Part shown: piece by piece, positions 23,378-34,509 of the stretch
Layout of the letters: every line of letters starts with the position of its first letter
Position numbering within the stretch: the stretch's first letter is position 1
DNA from: Boesenbergia rotunda
Taxonomy: Eukaryota > Streptophyta > Magnoliopsida > Zingiberales > Zingiberaceae
Reading direction: 5' to 3'
Assembly (NCBI GenBank): GCA_024364735.1
Contig: JAGFNQ010000884.1
Coordinates: forward strand, 364,965 to 428,964
Length of the DNA stretch: 64,000 nucleotides
Made by a program: the position numbers and the translations under genes
The notes under the pieces: generated by a model
The model's input: the letters and a program-made list of their open reading frames with translations, nothing else
The model's database searches: none
Told to the model about the DNA's origin: nothing

Positions 23378-24940
23378 ATGGCTGACCCCAACCAGATGAC
23401 TGTGGAGGTCTCTCATGAGGAGTGCGAGGCTTTGATGGTCACGCGAGCTCAGCAAAGGGCTTCTCAAAGGCCCTCGCAAGCTGATAGCCAGGGGCCACAA
23501 GGCCAAGAGCCAGCTGCACGTCGGATTTCGGGAGGACAAGGCAGGCCCACCCCGCTTGAGGTTGGCTCTGCACCTCCTCCTGTGGAGGTCCCTCAGGAGC
23601 AAGGCGACGAGGCCCACTCGATGTCGGCAGAGGCTTTGGTTTCTAACCCAGTGCGTGGGAGGCGGCTGGACAAGGGAAAGGCTTCGGCCGACCCTGCTTC
23701 AACCATGCGGTACGTAGTCCTTTCGCCGCCTGGATGGAGGATCCTGCGCCTCGTCACCTTCGTTTCTTCACCGTCCCTGAGTACGCGGGAACCACAGACC
23801 CGGAGGAGCACGTGATGAAGTTCGAGAGCGCATCTCTGCTTCATCAATATCCGGAAGGTGTTAAGTGTCGGGCCTTCCTGACCACACTCTCTAGCGCGAC
23901 CCAGAGATGGTTCGACCGACTCCCTGAGGGGTCGATCACTAACTTTGAGGGGTTCAAACAGGTGTTCCTGCAACACTTCGCTAGCAGCCGACGACACCAC
24001 AAGACGAGCCTTAATTTGTTCGTCCTGAAACAGGGGTCGAAGGAGACCCTCATGGCTTACATCAAAAGGTTCAATGATATGGTGGTGGGCGTGCCAACGA
24101 CCACTCAGGAAGTCATGGTTAGTGCGTTCTCCCAGGGCCTGCAAGATGGGGAGTTTTTCCGTGCGTTAATCAGGAAGCCCCCGAAGGACTTCGACAACCT
24201 TCTCGGCAAGGCTGACAAATATATTAACGTGGAGGAGGCACAGGCCGCACGGAGGAGGGAAGTAGCCAACCCGGCACCCGCTCCCCCAGTCCATGGTCTG
24301 AGCCCTCGGGAGGACCTATTCGTAGCCCGCGGGGCCCCGCCGAGCCCGCAGGCATGGAACGGCGCCATGTGCAACAGGTGGCTCAAGGATGCTTTCCCGC
24401 CCGATGGAGGCCCTACTGCACTTTCCACCAGAGTCACGGCCACGCCACCAAGGAGTGCCGTCAAGCTGGTAGGGGTCGGGCCCCCACCCCCAGAGGATGA
24501 GGGAGGCAAACTCCTCCTGGGGGGGGGGGGGCAGGTCGAGGTGGCTCAAACGCCGACCCAGTGGTTGAAGAAGTGTGGGAGAATCCCCCGGCTGCTCGCA
24601 ATCTATTCCCCCAAGGGAACCGAGCGGTGGACGAGGAGACGGAAGAAGAGCGGGCCAATCAACAAAATATCATCCGAGGAGGCATGCATGTCATCTCGGG
24701 TGGACCGATGGGAGAAAATTCCCATCGGGCCCGGAAGGCCCAAGTGCGCCGACTGGAGATCCATTAAGTTGGCACTAGTTTGGCCCAGGCAGAAGAGCCA
24801 CAAATCTCTTCAGGGGTTGGAGGTCTCTCACGATGATGCTCTGGCCATCACCGTCGTCATTGCCAATTATCAAGTCCACCGCACCATCGCGAACACCGGG
24901 AAACTTACCAGCGTCAGGCAGAGAAGGGGTGGGACTCGGG
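23378..24940 (+). pseudogene. Broken gag plus start of protease, Tat-like gypsy
   Basis: The reading starts MADPNQMTVEVSHEECEAL at 23378. It changes frame near 23715 to the gag core (EYAGTTDPEEHVMKFESASL, TTLSSATQRWFDRLPEGSI, LNLFVLKQGSKETLMAYIKR), the Retrotrans_gag domain. The CCHC knuckle (YCTFHQSHGHATKEC) at 24414-24458 is in yet another frame, as is the linker HVISGGPMGENSHRARKAQV. A protease beginning (SHDDALAITVVIANYQVHRT) follows in the first gag-core frame, but the catalytic DTG reads NTG and the domain breaks off near 24900. At least three or four frameshifts are needed, so no functional polyprotein can be made. A 13-base G run at 24519-24531 may have caused one. Confidence 0.85.
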
Positions 24941-25626
24941 CTAAGACCGAAGGTGGAGAAAATCTCATCCTTTAGCAGAAGTCCGCCGTGAAAGTACCTG
25001 TCCTCTAATTCGGTGGTGGTGTTTAAGTAGGCGGCAGAAGTACGATAATGTCTGGAGAGAGTCTCAGAAACGGGAAGTCGCTCGACCCAAGCGGTGGGCC
25101 AGCCCAGGGCAGGAATAGGCCCAACGAAGAAGTAGCATTCCTTCCATCCCTTGTTTGAAGTGGGCAGGTTCAGGGGGAAAGAAGCTTTGGCTCCGGCTTG
25201 GAAGAAGAAGTCGCCTGCTTCCTGCTGTTTAGGGTAAAAGAGATAATGAAAATTCTCCGGTGCCAGGGGAATCCGGAGAAGTGAGAAAACGATGGTCGAG
25301 CTACACATCAGACGTATGACATTGGGGGCTAGCTGAGGTAAAGGAATTTGGAAGTAGTCGCAGACGGCAGAAATGAAAGGATGGACTGGGAAACGGAGAC
25401 CAGCTTGAAGATGATCCCGAGACAAAGCGATGTAGCCCAAGGGGGCAGAATCTGGGCGGTCGTGTGATTTAGGCAGAAGTAGGTGGTGGTCGGTAGGGAT
25501 TAAGAAGTCTAATTGTATTTGGTCCAGGTCATGGGCAGTGAGGGTGGTTATCATCGTGGAATACCAGGGTCGAGAAGGAGGCGGAGGTGAAGAAGAAGGA
25601 GGCGGAGGTGAAGAATAAGAGACCAT
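24775..25626 (-). CDS. Antisense ORF of the Tat-like element (gypsy-type 'transposase_28'-like), 283 aa
   Basis: The minus-strand frame is open for 283 codons. It begins with a Ser/Pro-rich leader. It then resembles the plant family annotated as putative gypsy-type transposon protein: GLRFPVHPFISAVCDYF, LPQLAPNVIRLMCSS, PLNLPTSNKGWKECYFFV and GWPTAWVERLP. The function is unknown. Such ORFs, read against gag-pol, are typical additional genes of Tat-lineage elements. The C-terminal 40-50 codons overlap the truncated protease on the other strand, so the present stop may be a product of the deletion that removed pol. A 15-base C run at 25843-25857 lies upstream. Confidence 0.7.
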   Translation of the reverse strand: MVSYSSPPPPSSSPPPPSRPWYSTMITTLTAHDLDQIQLDFLIPTDHHLLLPKSHDRPDSAPLGYIALSRDHLQAGLRFPVHPFISAVCDYFQIPLPQLAPNVIRLMCSSTIVFSLLRIPLAPENFHYLFYPKQQEAGDFFFQAGAKASFPLNLPTSNKGWKECYFFVGPIPALGWPTAWVERLPVSETLSRHYRTSAAYLNTTTELEDRYFHGGLLLKDEIFSTFGLSPSPTPSLPDAGKFPGVRDGAVDLIIGNDDGDGQSIIVRDLQPLKRFVALLPGPN

Positions 25627-26097
25627 CGAATAAGAGGGAGGCGAGCAGCTAACTGGAGAAAGGAGTCACCTGAGAAAAGCCGAGAAGAAGCAACTATCGC
25701 AACCCTAGCAGCACTCAAAGCGGCGGAAGACAACGGGAAGTTTAGCATGCGTGAAGAGAAGCAGGCAGATGAGAGGCTCCTCTAATGAGGATAGGCGAGG
25801 AGGTCCAGGCGCCCGATGAGCGGCCGAGAAAAACGTGTGACCCCCCCCCCCCCCCCGAAGCTGTCTGATCAGACTCGGGCGATGTTCGAGGTGGCGGAAT
25901 GCAGGTGCATTAGAATAGTTGCAATAGATGATGGCCCGCCCTTTCGGGGGCGCGAGCGCGAATGGCTTGGGGAGCCGGGTCCCCAACCGTTAGGGCGGCA
26001 ATAAATGAGCAAACATGCCCGGATTCGGAGAGGCACGCCAGGCTCGGACCAGATTCGGGGTCCAGTCAGTCGGACCGCGTGCCTCTTTCGACTAGAC

Positions 26098-26113
26098 TTG
26101 AGGGGGATTCTTA
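26098..26113 (+). promoter_or_regulatory. Polypurine tract of the Tat-like element
   Basis: ttgagggggattctta directly precedes the 3' LTR; the purine core is gaggggga, as needed for plus-strand priming. Confidence 0.6.
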
Positions 26114-27335
26114 TGATCCCGGGCCAGCTTGCGTGTGACCTGGCCCGGCAGCCTGGCGCCCAGTTAGAAGAAAAATGGTTAGTGAGTTGGACGAGCCCGT
26201 TAGGTGGGGCAAGTAGGCTTGGGCCCTCGGGCTCTCGCGTCATAGGTCCTCAGTCGACCTCGTTACTTAGTGCCTCAATCGGCACCCTCATAGGCCCCCA
26301 GCCGACCTTGTTACTTAGTGCCCCAGTCGGCACCCTCATAGGCCCTCAGCCGGCCTTGTTACTTAGTGCCCCAGTCGGCACTCTCATAGGCCCTCAGCCG
26401 GCCTGGCTACTTGGTGCTCCAGTCGGCACCCTCATAGGCCCCCAGCCGACCTCGTTACTTAGTGTCCCAGTCGACACCCTCATAGGCCCCCAGCCGACCT
26501 CGTTACTTAGTGCCTTAGTCGGCACTCTCATAGGCCCTCAGTCGGCCTTGTTACTTAGTGCCCCAGTCGGCACCCTCATAGGCCCCCAGTCAGCCTCGTT
26601 ACTTAGTGCCTCAGTCGGCACCCTCATATGCCCTCAGCCGACCGTGTTACTTAGTGCCCCAGTCGACACCCTCATAGGCCCTCAGCCGACCTTGCTACTT
26701 AGTGCCCCAGACAGCACCCTCATAGGCCCTCAGCCGACCTTGCTACTCAGCGCCCCAGTCGGCACAACCACTCCCTGACATCGGACTACCAGAGGCTGTA
26801 CGAGGACGACGTAGGACCGAGGCCACCCTGGCCCCCAGTAGCGGATATCCCGCCGAGGTATTGATCTTCCTGTCATATCTTGTCCCCCCGTACCTCGACC
26901 ACATGCTTTGGTGTCAGGCCGAGTGGCGCCCAACGACGCCAACCCTTAAGTTGACAGTGCCCCTTTCCTTAATACAGCATATGCCACTGTACCCTGTCAC
27001 CCCTGGACATGCATTATCCTGTACTCGCTATATGACAACGGTGGCAGGCGGGGCAGGACCTGTCAGCTTCCCCGGCTATATATACCTTCTCACTCCGTAT
27101 TTTTCAGGTACGCGTAATAGTGCAATTCTACACTGTTCTATTGCCTTTCATCGTCTTCGTCGTGCACTGACTTGACCGTCGGAGTGCTTGACCGGGGACT
27201 TTTCCCGGCAGATTCTAACGGTCCTTGTCTTGCAGATCAGGGATGATCCAGCTCGTCAAGCCGCCTCAGTGACTTCGCTCTCTCCGGAGGCACACTCAAC
27301 TGTAAGAGCGTCCGACTCACTTCGCGACAGGATCA
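26114..27335 (+). repeat. 3' LTR of the Tat-like element (1222 bp)
   Basis: Same ends as the 5' LTR (TGATCC...GGATCA), followed by GGTGT. The 48-bp array is at 26241-26765. Confidence 0.9.
26241..26765 (+). repeat. 48-bp tandem array in the 3' LTR (11 units)
   Basis: Eleven units of the array seen in the 5' LTR, without the half-units. The difference of about 3.5 units accounts for the 172-bp difference in LTR length. The frame open through it (26005-26778) is not considered a gene. Confidence 0.9.
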
Positions 27336-27340
27336 GGTGT
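27336..27340. repeat. Target-site duplication GGTGT (right) of the Tat-like element
   Basis: Matches 21931-21935. Confidence 0.85.
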
Positions 27341-29115
27341 TATTTACTTTTGTTCTTGTATTCTGTATTTAATTTTCGTCATGTACTAACTGTATAGATA
27401 AAGCAGAAGAACAACCAAAATTAAAGAAGCATTATTCACTCGTCCTCTTGCATTTGACGATCATATACAAGGTTGACATGAGGTTAGCCAAGGGATTAAG
27501 TCTCAAAGAAATTATCTCTAAGCATTGGAAGTCTTGCTAAATTAAAGTTACATTGTACTAGACAAATGAGAAAGTCCTAAAGACATAAGGTACTCTTGTC
27601 AAGAGACATAGGGTCTCTTGGCATCATGAGGCTCAATCTTAGAGTGACCAGAGTCAATTATCAATCCACTTACGGTTAATCGACTTATGGTCAAGTGTCA
27701 ATCGACTTATGACTAATTTCAGTGAATTATTGGTTGAAGTTGAGTAAGCAATAAACTTAGGCTAATGTCAACAAATAATGTTTCTGTTTAGGAATCAATA
27801 GACCAGGCAGTTGACTTATAGTGATATAAGAATCTAGGAGATAGTCATGATCCAAGAGAACTGCTCATGAGTTCATTGATATATCAAAATAGTCAATTGC
27901 TGACATAGTTAGTAGAAGAGCCAATGGAGATCCAAGTGAATCAGTCAGATCCAGATGAAGTGAGGGGCTATGTCCTAGTTATCCGCCTAGGATGTTGGTG
28001 AATTTTTTAATGAAGGAGAAGTTGGCTTATAGCAAGAATTGAATCAATTGAAAAAGTAATAGTCAAACAACTAAATCCTCAGCTTTAGGAAGAAAAAATA
28101 AGAAAAGATGAGCAAGAAGAAGGAAAGGGGATTCGCTGATTCGAGAAGAAAAGCACAACATAAAAATAGAAAAATTCATAATACAATGTAGATTTTGTGT
28201 ATTTGTATGCAAATTCATAATACAATGTAGAAAACATAAAAACAACATAAACAAAAGCACAATACACATAATAAATCAAGTTTAACGTGGTTCAATAGTC
28301 CCTAGCTCCTACTGTACATTTTATGATCCATCAATGGATCACTATTAGAATTCCTCTAATGTTCTCGTTCTTGAAACCTCTTATATTGCTTACAATAAAT
28401 ATAGAAAAGGGAAATACAAAATAAGCAAAAACAAAAATAATACAATTAAAATGCATTGCAAATGATGCTTTGCTTACTTTCTTTTGCTTTGGATTGCTCA
28501 AAATTAAGTCAGGAATATCGCAACATTCACTCAAGAGTTAGGTTTTTAAAATTTTCATTTATTTACAGAATTTTACTTATTTTAGGATTTGCTAGATCAT
28601 TTGATTGTTACATCCTCATCAGTTGGCTGATCTGGTCACAGGCGTGATGTGACAGCAGCACTCCAAGTCTCCAACACCTGACACCTCAAGGCTCCATTAT
28701 TCAATTTTTAATTTTCCATTCTTCCCATTTGGATAAGATTAGATTTGGGTATACAATTTTTTATTATTTGATTTTTTTTTTGTAAATTTACATTAATTTA
28801 TAGTTTATTAAATTAATTTGGGTGTTTAAATAGTAACCATTTTAGGTTTATGATTATTATTTATTAGAATTAATTTTTTAATTTAAATTAAAATTATGAT
28901 TCTTAGAATTTGAATTAGAGAAATTGTGTGTGAATTTACATTATAAATTTTAGTAATTTTACGGATTAAAATAGAAAAATTTAAAATTTAAAACTTACAA
29001 ATTACAACTCTCATTATTCACTTTGTTTTAATTCAAATTTTGAAGTTAATTGTGAATTGTAATTAAACTACATAATATGCATGAATTTATTTTTAGTTAT
29101 TTATTTGTGTAGGAT
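27341..29115. other. Non-coding, repeat-like sequence
   Basis: Contains tcgacttatggtcaa-type motifs related to those left of the Tat-like element, so it is probably the other side of the same older host repeat. A 30-bp near-direct repeat (aattcataatacaatgtaga) lies at about 28168-28230. From 28700 it is very AT-rich. No gene is supported. Confidence 0.4.
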
Positions 29116-31510
29116 ATGAAAAAATTTTTTAAGAAAATTTGTAATTCTAGCTCCTCTAATGAGACAAATGTTATTGAACAAGTGAAAAATCAATTTCGCA
29201 TAGAATTAAATTTGGATGATATTATTTGTGATCCGGGATTACGAAAACCAATTGAAGAATTTGATATTGCTATTCGAGATCAAGCTCGAACAGAGTACGT
29301 GCTCCGAGGGCATTGTTAACCAAATGACTATGTGTATCCGAAAATAACTTTTGATAATCAAGAAAAAAGTTTTCAAAAAACTTGGTATAAAAAATATACA
29401 TGACTAGAATATAGCATATCAAAAGATACAATATTTTATTTTTGTTGTTATCTTTGCAAACGGTTAAATAAAGAAAATGTAGATAATACCTATATAAAAT
29501 ATGGATACAATAACGGGAAAAGAGCATTAAAAAAATTCAATCGTTATATGAGGACTATGAATAGTTGTCACACTGAAGCTAGAATACAATTTGAGTCTTT
29601 TCAAGATCAAAGACATAGTGTAGAAAATATTTTATGAGTATATGATCGCGGTATAGAAATTGATTATCGCACCCATTTAATAGCAATGTTGGATGAGACA
29701 CGCTTTCTATTAAAGCAAGGGTTTCCTTTTCGAGGAAACGACGAGTCAACTAATTCTTCAAATAGAGGTAATTTTCTTGAGTTGCTTGAATGGTATAGTC
29801 AATGAAATGAAGAGGTTTCCAAAGTTATAAAACAAAATGCTCTTGCAAATAATCAATTAACTTTCCTAAAAATTCAAAAGGATTTAACACTTATTTGTAC
29901 CTCAGAGATCACACTTGCTATAATCAATGTTATAGGAGATAAATTATTATTTTTGACTGTTGCTAAGGCTCGGGATAGTCTAGTGAAGGAGCATATGAGA
30001 GTTGTTTTGAAGTATGTAAATAAAGAAGGATGTGTGATTGAACAATTTCTTGCAGTTGTGCATGTACCTGACTCTAGTTCTCATTCTTTGAAAGGCCTAT
30101 TGATGTTTTATTTGTGCAACATGATTTATCATTATCAAGATTGATAGGCCAAGGATATGATAGAGCTTTAAATATGCATGGTGAGTTTAATGGGTTGAAA
30201 TATTTGATACTACAAGAAAATCCATTTGCAACGTATATTCTCTGTTTCTCTCACCAGCTCCAATTAATTCTTGTTACTGTTGCCAATGACAACTTTACCA
30301 TGAGTGAATTTTTTTGGGTATGTCACCATGACTGTGAATATATCTGGAGCATCTTTAAGAGGAGAGATCAACTTAGACAGATTCAACATGATAAAATAAT
30401 TACTGGATTAGAAAGTGGAGAAATCACTAATGGAAAAGGGAAAAAAAATCTAGAAACTAATTTAGCAAGACCTGGGGATACTCGTTGGAGATCACACTAC
30501 TTAATATTACTTTGTCTATGCTCTATGTGGTCTTCAGTGATAGAAGTGTTAGGAAATGTACATGATGACGCCTCTTATTCTACGAATAAAAGTGTTGACG
30601 CATGTTTAATTGAGAAGATAGAGAGTTATCAATTTGTTTTGGTGTTGCAATTGATGAAGTATATATTGGGAATTACAAATGAGTTATCACTTTCCCTGCA
30701 ACAAGGGGATCAAAATATTATTAAGTCATGTCCTTAATTAGAAGTGTGAAAGGTCATCTACGAGACTTCATGGAAGATGGATGATAGATAACTTTGGAAC
30801 AAGTTGACACATTTTGTGAATTGAATATGATCCCAATACTTGTTATAAAGAACAATATGCTAACCCATGGCCATGACAGGCACAGAGGACAACTCATCAT
30901 TAATTTTCATCATTATTGTATGGAGAGTTTTTGTTAGGTATTATTTTTAAAATCTATTTTTTTGTTAAATAGATTTCATTGATTATTAATTTTATAATGG
31001 TTGCAAATTTGAATACTAGATTGTTGATTTAATTATATAAGAGATGAATAATCATTTTTCAGAAGTTAGTACCGAATTGCTTGGTTGCATAGCATGTCTT
31101 CATCCAAGATATTCTTTCTTTCAATTTGATGTTTCTAAACTCATCAATCTTGTTGATTTTTATCCCGAGGACTTCTTTGGTACATATTATTTATTTTTGG
31201 AACAACTTATAAGTTACTTTTACGACTCAATTTTCTTCAATTTACGACTTGGGAATTCTTGTTCAGAAATTGGTTGAAACTAAAAAACATTTGTTTTTTT
31301 CATTGGTTTATCGTGATAGAGTTGGCATTAGTTTTATTAGTTGCAACTGCTTCCGTTGAAAGAGTTTTTTCTGCAATGAAGACTGTGAACATAATAGAAT
31401 GAGAGATAGATAGATAAATGACAGTCTAGTTGTATACATCAAGAAGGATATTTTTCTACAATTGAAAATAAGCAAATATTACAATATTTTCAACAAATGT
31501 AACCTCGTAG
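29116..31510 (+). pseudogene. hAT transposase pseudogene, zinc finger MYM-type/DUF4371 class
   Basis: The start is MKKFFKKICNSSSSNE. A TTF-type zinc-finger region (YFCCYLCKRLNKENVDN near 29430) follows. The DUF4371 region runs from about 29620 (AMLDETRFLLKQGFPFRG). The catalytic-core segment has GQGYDRALNMHGEFNGLKY at about 30150 and ARPGDTRWRSHY at about 30465. The C-terminal dimerisation motif (ATASVERVFSAMKTVN) is near 31340. Several in-frame stops (for example near 29317, 29400, 29635 and 29803) and frameshifts break it, so it cannot encode transposase. The terminal region near 31708-31735 has a C run followed by ttttttttcctggttctgct, as at the ends of related elements. Confidence 0.85.
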
Positions 31511-31776
31511 AAATAACAATATAATTGTCTTCTCTTGTACCAACTCGTCTTAGCAAGTCCACAAACTAATGCCTCATCCAGTGTCAATTAGCAATAACAA
31601 TATAATTGTATTGTTTCATGTTTTTAATCATTTTTACCGTTGTTGATGTAAAACTTTAATTATTAAATATATTTATTTAGTTGCATAAAAAAATTATATA
31701 TGCAATTTTGCCCCCCCCCCCACAATTTTTTTTCCTGGTTCTGCTCCTGGTCCTAAACCCTAGATGATTCAATGTC

Positions 31777-31781
31777 TCTTC
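31777..31781. repeat. Target-site duplication TCTTC (left) of the Sirevirus-like element
   Basis: Same five bases at 41478-41482. Confidence 0.85.
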
Positions 31782-33088
31782 TGTTCGATTGAGAAAACGA
31801 TAGAGGGGGGTGAATATCGTTAAACATTTTCGGATAAGAATAAGAGAAAATACACAGCGGAAAGAAAATAAGTGCACACGAACACAAGCCAATTTTTTAC
31901 TTGGTTCGGAGTCGCGATTCCTACTCCAAGGCCCACGGTCCTTGACCGTTTACTTTGGGCAATACTATAATAGCGCAAAAAGGATTTACAATTTGAGTAT
32001 AACAATATTTCAGGAAATTAAGAATGCTACACTTTTCGTTACCGACGCCCGATGTGGATCGTACTTCGGAGCAGAGGGTCGTCGGCGGCGCTGGGATCTC
32101 GAAGTCGAAGTTTGTCGGGGCATAGCGCTTGAACGAAAAGCTTTGGAGCGTTGAAAAAAGTCTTGTTGAAGCCTTGGGGTCGAGCCCCTTTTATAGTGTT
32201 TCTGGGGGCGCCTGATTCGCTGGGGCGCCTAACACGTGCCTTCAGATCGGAGAACCTTCATCCGAAGCTTGGTCAGCGCTTATCCCCTCTAAATCGACCC
32301 CTGGTCAGACTGGGGCGCCTGGGACCTCCTGGGCGCCTAGCTTGACTTGGTTTGCTGGCTTCGTGGCTGATTTGCTTTGATTACCTCTTTGGCTTTGACT
32401 TGGGCGTCCGGGACCTCCTGGGCGCCTAGCCTAGTGTGATTTCGAAGCGGTCTTGCTTAATTGTTGTTTTGGCCTTTTACCTTGGGCGCCCGTGACCTCC
32501 TGGGTGCCTAGCCCAGTTGCCTGCCCCCTTCCTTTGGGGCGTTTTGAGCTGCAGAAATACACTCCTTCGGTCCCTGCAATCAAGGTTAGTTCCAACATAG
32601 AAAAAGCAAAGGTGTTAGTCATTATTTACAGTCGTAGCTGTTATGGTTCTGACTTCGGGTCTCCCAAATGGAACCCTAGGTCGAACCGACGCCTACTGTT
32701 CCCTCGACGGAGAACGCGTCCTCACCTACTCCTCTCAGGAGAGTTTACCTTTTGCCATCTAGCTCCTCCGGCTGGACTTTTGCCCGATCCACCTGACCAG
32801 GTCTTCGTGCCCAACTTTCGGTCAGGTCTTCGGTGCCCAGCCCCTTGCCAGGACTTCGTGCCCAGTCCTCGACTAGGACTTCTTTGCCCGACTTCCGGTC
32901 AGGTCTTCTTGCCCAGTCCTTGGCCAGGACTTCTTTGCCCAGCCCTTTGCCAGGACTTCTTACCTAGTGTACCTAGGGCTTCTTCCTGCACACGTAGGAA
33001 ACACATTAGAACACAATAACATCTTAACTCTTGAACCCTTTGTCATTATCAAAACCCAGGTTCGACTTAGGTGTTGCCTGCACCAACA
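31782..33088 (-). repeat. 3' LTR of the Sirevirus-like element (1307 bp)
   Basis: It carries three GC-rich repeats built on ggacctcctgggcgccta (32310-32520), a ccaggacttctttgccc-type array (32780-32965) and a minus-strand TATA box (actataaaagg, complement of about 32187-32197). Confidence 0.9.
32210..32520. repeat. GC-rich palindromic repeats in the 3' LTR
   Basis: gggcgcc-ggacctcctgggcgcc recurs about every 80 bases. Each copy can pair ggcgcc with ggcgcc across the gacctc core. The counterpart in the other LTR is at 40590-40905. Confidence 0.7.
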
Positions 33089-33104
33089 ATCTCCCCCTTT
33101 TTGA
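33089..33104 (-). promoter_or_regulatory. Polypurine tract of the Sirevirus-like element
   Basis: On the minus strand, caaaaagggggagat directly precedes the TGTTGGTGC LTR start. Confidence 0.8.
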
Positions 33105-34509
33105 TTTATGGCAACCTGGTTAAAAAAGTTAAGTTAAACAAAAAGCAGGTAAGGTACCAGTTTTAATTTCCTCCCCCTGGAAGAAATCTTCCCCTGAGTT
33201 TTTCAAAAATTCGTAGGGTTTTTGAAATAGTTTCTAAGTCTTTGAAAAAGTTTTTCAAGTTTTCAATACTTGGAAAATTTTCAAAATGGGATTTAAGTTA
33301 GAAAGATTTAGAGTGAGTACTTACGATGTTATGAAAATAATTTTGAGTTAGGAATCTTCAAAACAATTTAAGTTAAGTACTTAAAAGAATTTTCAAAATA
33401 ATTTTGAGTCAAGTACTTAAAAGAATTTTCAAAAATAATTTTGAGTTAAGTACTTAAAAATAATTTTGAAAACACTTTTTGAGTTAAGTTCTTAAAAATA
33501 ATTTTAAGTTGAGTACTTAAAACAATTTGTTTTTGCACTTTAGAAAATTCTCTAAATTGATTTTGAAGTTTTAATATATAGAAAATTTTCAAGCAGTTTT
33601 AACAATTTGTTTTTGCACTTTAGAAAATTTTCTAAACTAATTTTGAAGTTTTAATATATAGAAAATTTTCAAGTAGTTTTAATATTAAAAAAGATTTCAA
33701 GCTAAATTTTGAGTTTTATAATTTAGAAAAATTTTCCAGAAAATTTTGATTAAGTACTTAGAATATTTTTGAAGAGCAAACAGCAATTGACTTTCAAAAC
33801 GAACTTAAGTACTTAAAGAACTTTACTTTTTGAGAAAGGAGATAAAGTTTTGAATTTTAAAAGAAAAATTTAAAACCTTTAAAACCTTCTTTATTTAAAA
33901 TCTTCATTTCTCTCCTTTCCAATCTCTCCGCCTTTGCCATATATCAAAAAAATATAACAAGAAAAATGAGTAATCAAAGTAAGGTGCTGTACTGAACCAA
34001 TTCTAAGTTTAAATTGAACCAAATCAATTTGAATTTCTTCTTTTGGGTCCTGTCAAACCCAGTTAGCTACTTATTAACTATTATAAACAGTAGCTTTCGC
34101 TAGGGTTAGTCAAGTTAAGTGATCTGATCAAGTCAGATTTTCTAAACATGACACTTAACCTGATTGTTGTTCAGTTGGTATTTAGTGTCCCAATTACTGC
34201 AAATGCACTGACTTAAAGCATCTTGAATCAAGGCATAGACTTAAGCATCTCAACTCAGTCTAGGTTGTCAATCAAAAGTACCCTAAGGTGCTTGTGAGAT
34301 GCTGGCTTCTAGATCTATAGGCGCATGCAATTCTAGGGTTAGGGCCTAAGCTAACTCCATTTGCGAAAATGTCCTAGTTTTGAAGGGGGTAAGTTTTGAA
34401 AAGAAAACTAAGTCGGAAAATCATTAAAAAAAATAGAAAATAAAAAATGATTTTGCAAATGAAATAAGAAGTAAAATAATTTTTGAAAAGAAGCATAAGT
34501 AGAGCAATC
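33105..34509 (-). other. AT-rich 3' non-coding region between pol and LTR
   Basis: No open frame resembles an envelope protein. Imperfect repeats of the type ttttgagttaagtacttaaa recur from about 33210 to 33790. Two near-identical ~110-bp units sit at about 33520-33620 and 33600-33690 (both with acaatttgtttttgcacttt). This position corresponds to the variable region after pol in Sirevirus elements. Confidence 0.55.

Larger units (their letters stand above)
21936..27335 (+). mobile_element. Tat-like Ty3-gypsy deletion derivative, 5.4 kb
   Basis: The two LTRs (21936-23329 and 26114-27335) start TGATCC and end GGATCA and are flanked by GGTGT. The interior is only 2.78 kb: a primer-binding-like sequence, a broken gag, the beginning of a protease, then a long antisense ORF and a purine tract before the 3' LTR. 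Reverse transcriptase, RNase H and integrase are absent, so it is non-autonomous. Gag plus an extra antisense ORF is the arrangement known from Tat-lineage gypsy elements. LTRs differ at many positions, so the insertion is not recent. Confidence 0.88.

Noticed and set aside
26005..26778. Open frame of 257 codons with a 16-residue repeated peptide
   Set aside because: It follows the 48-bp LTR array, whose unit length is a multiple of three; the other LTR has the same effect at 22493-22771. No start context or protein family supports it.
32453..33019. 188-codon frame in the Sirevirus-like LTR
   Set aside because: It lies wholly in LTR repeats; a copy in the other LTR (40842-41312) is shorter. 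LTRs are not expected to encode it.
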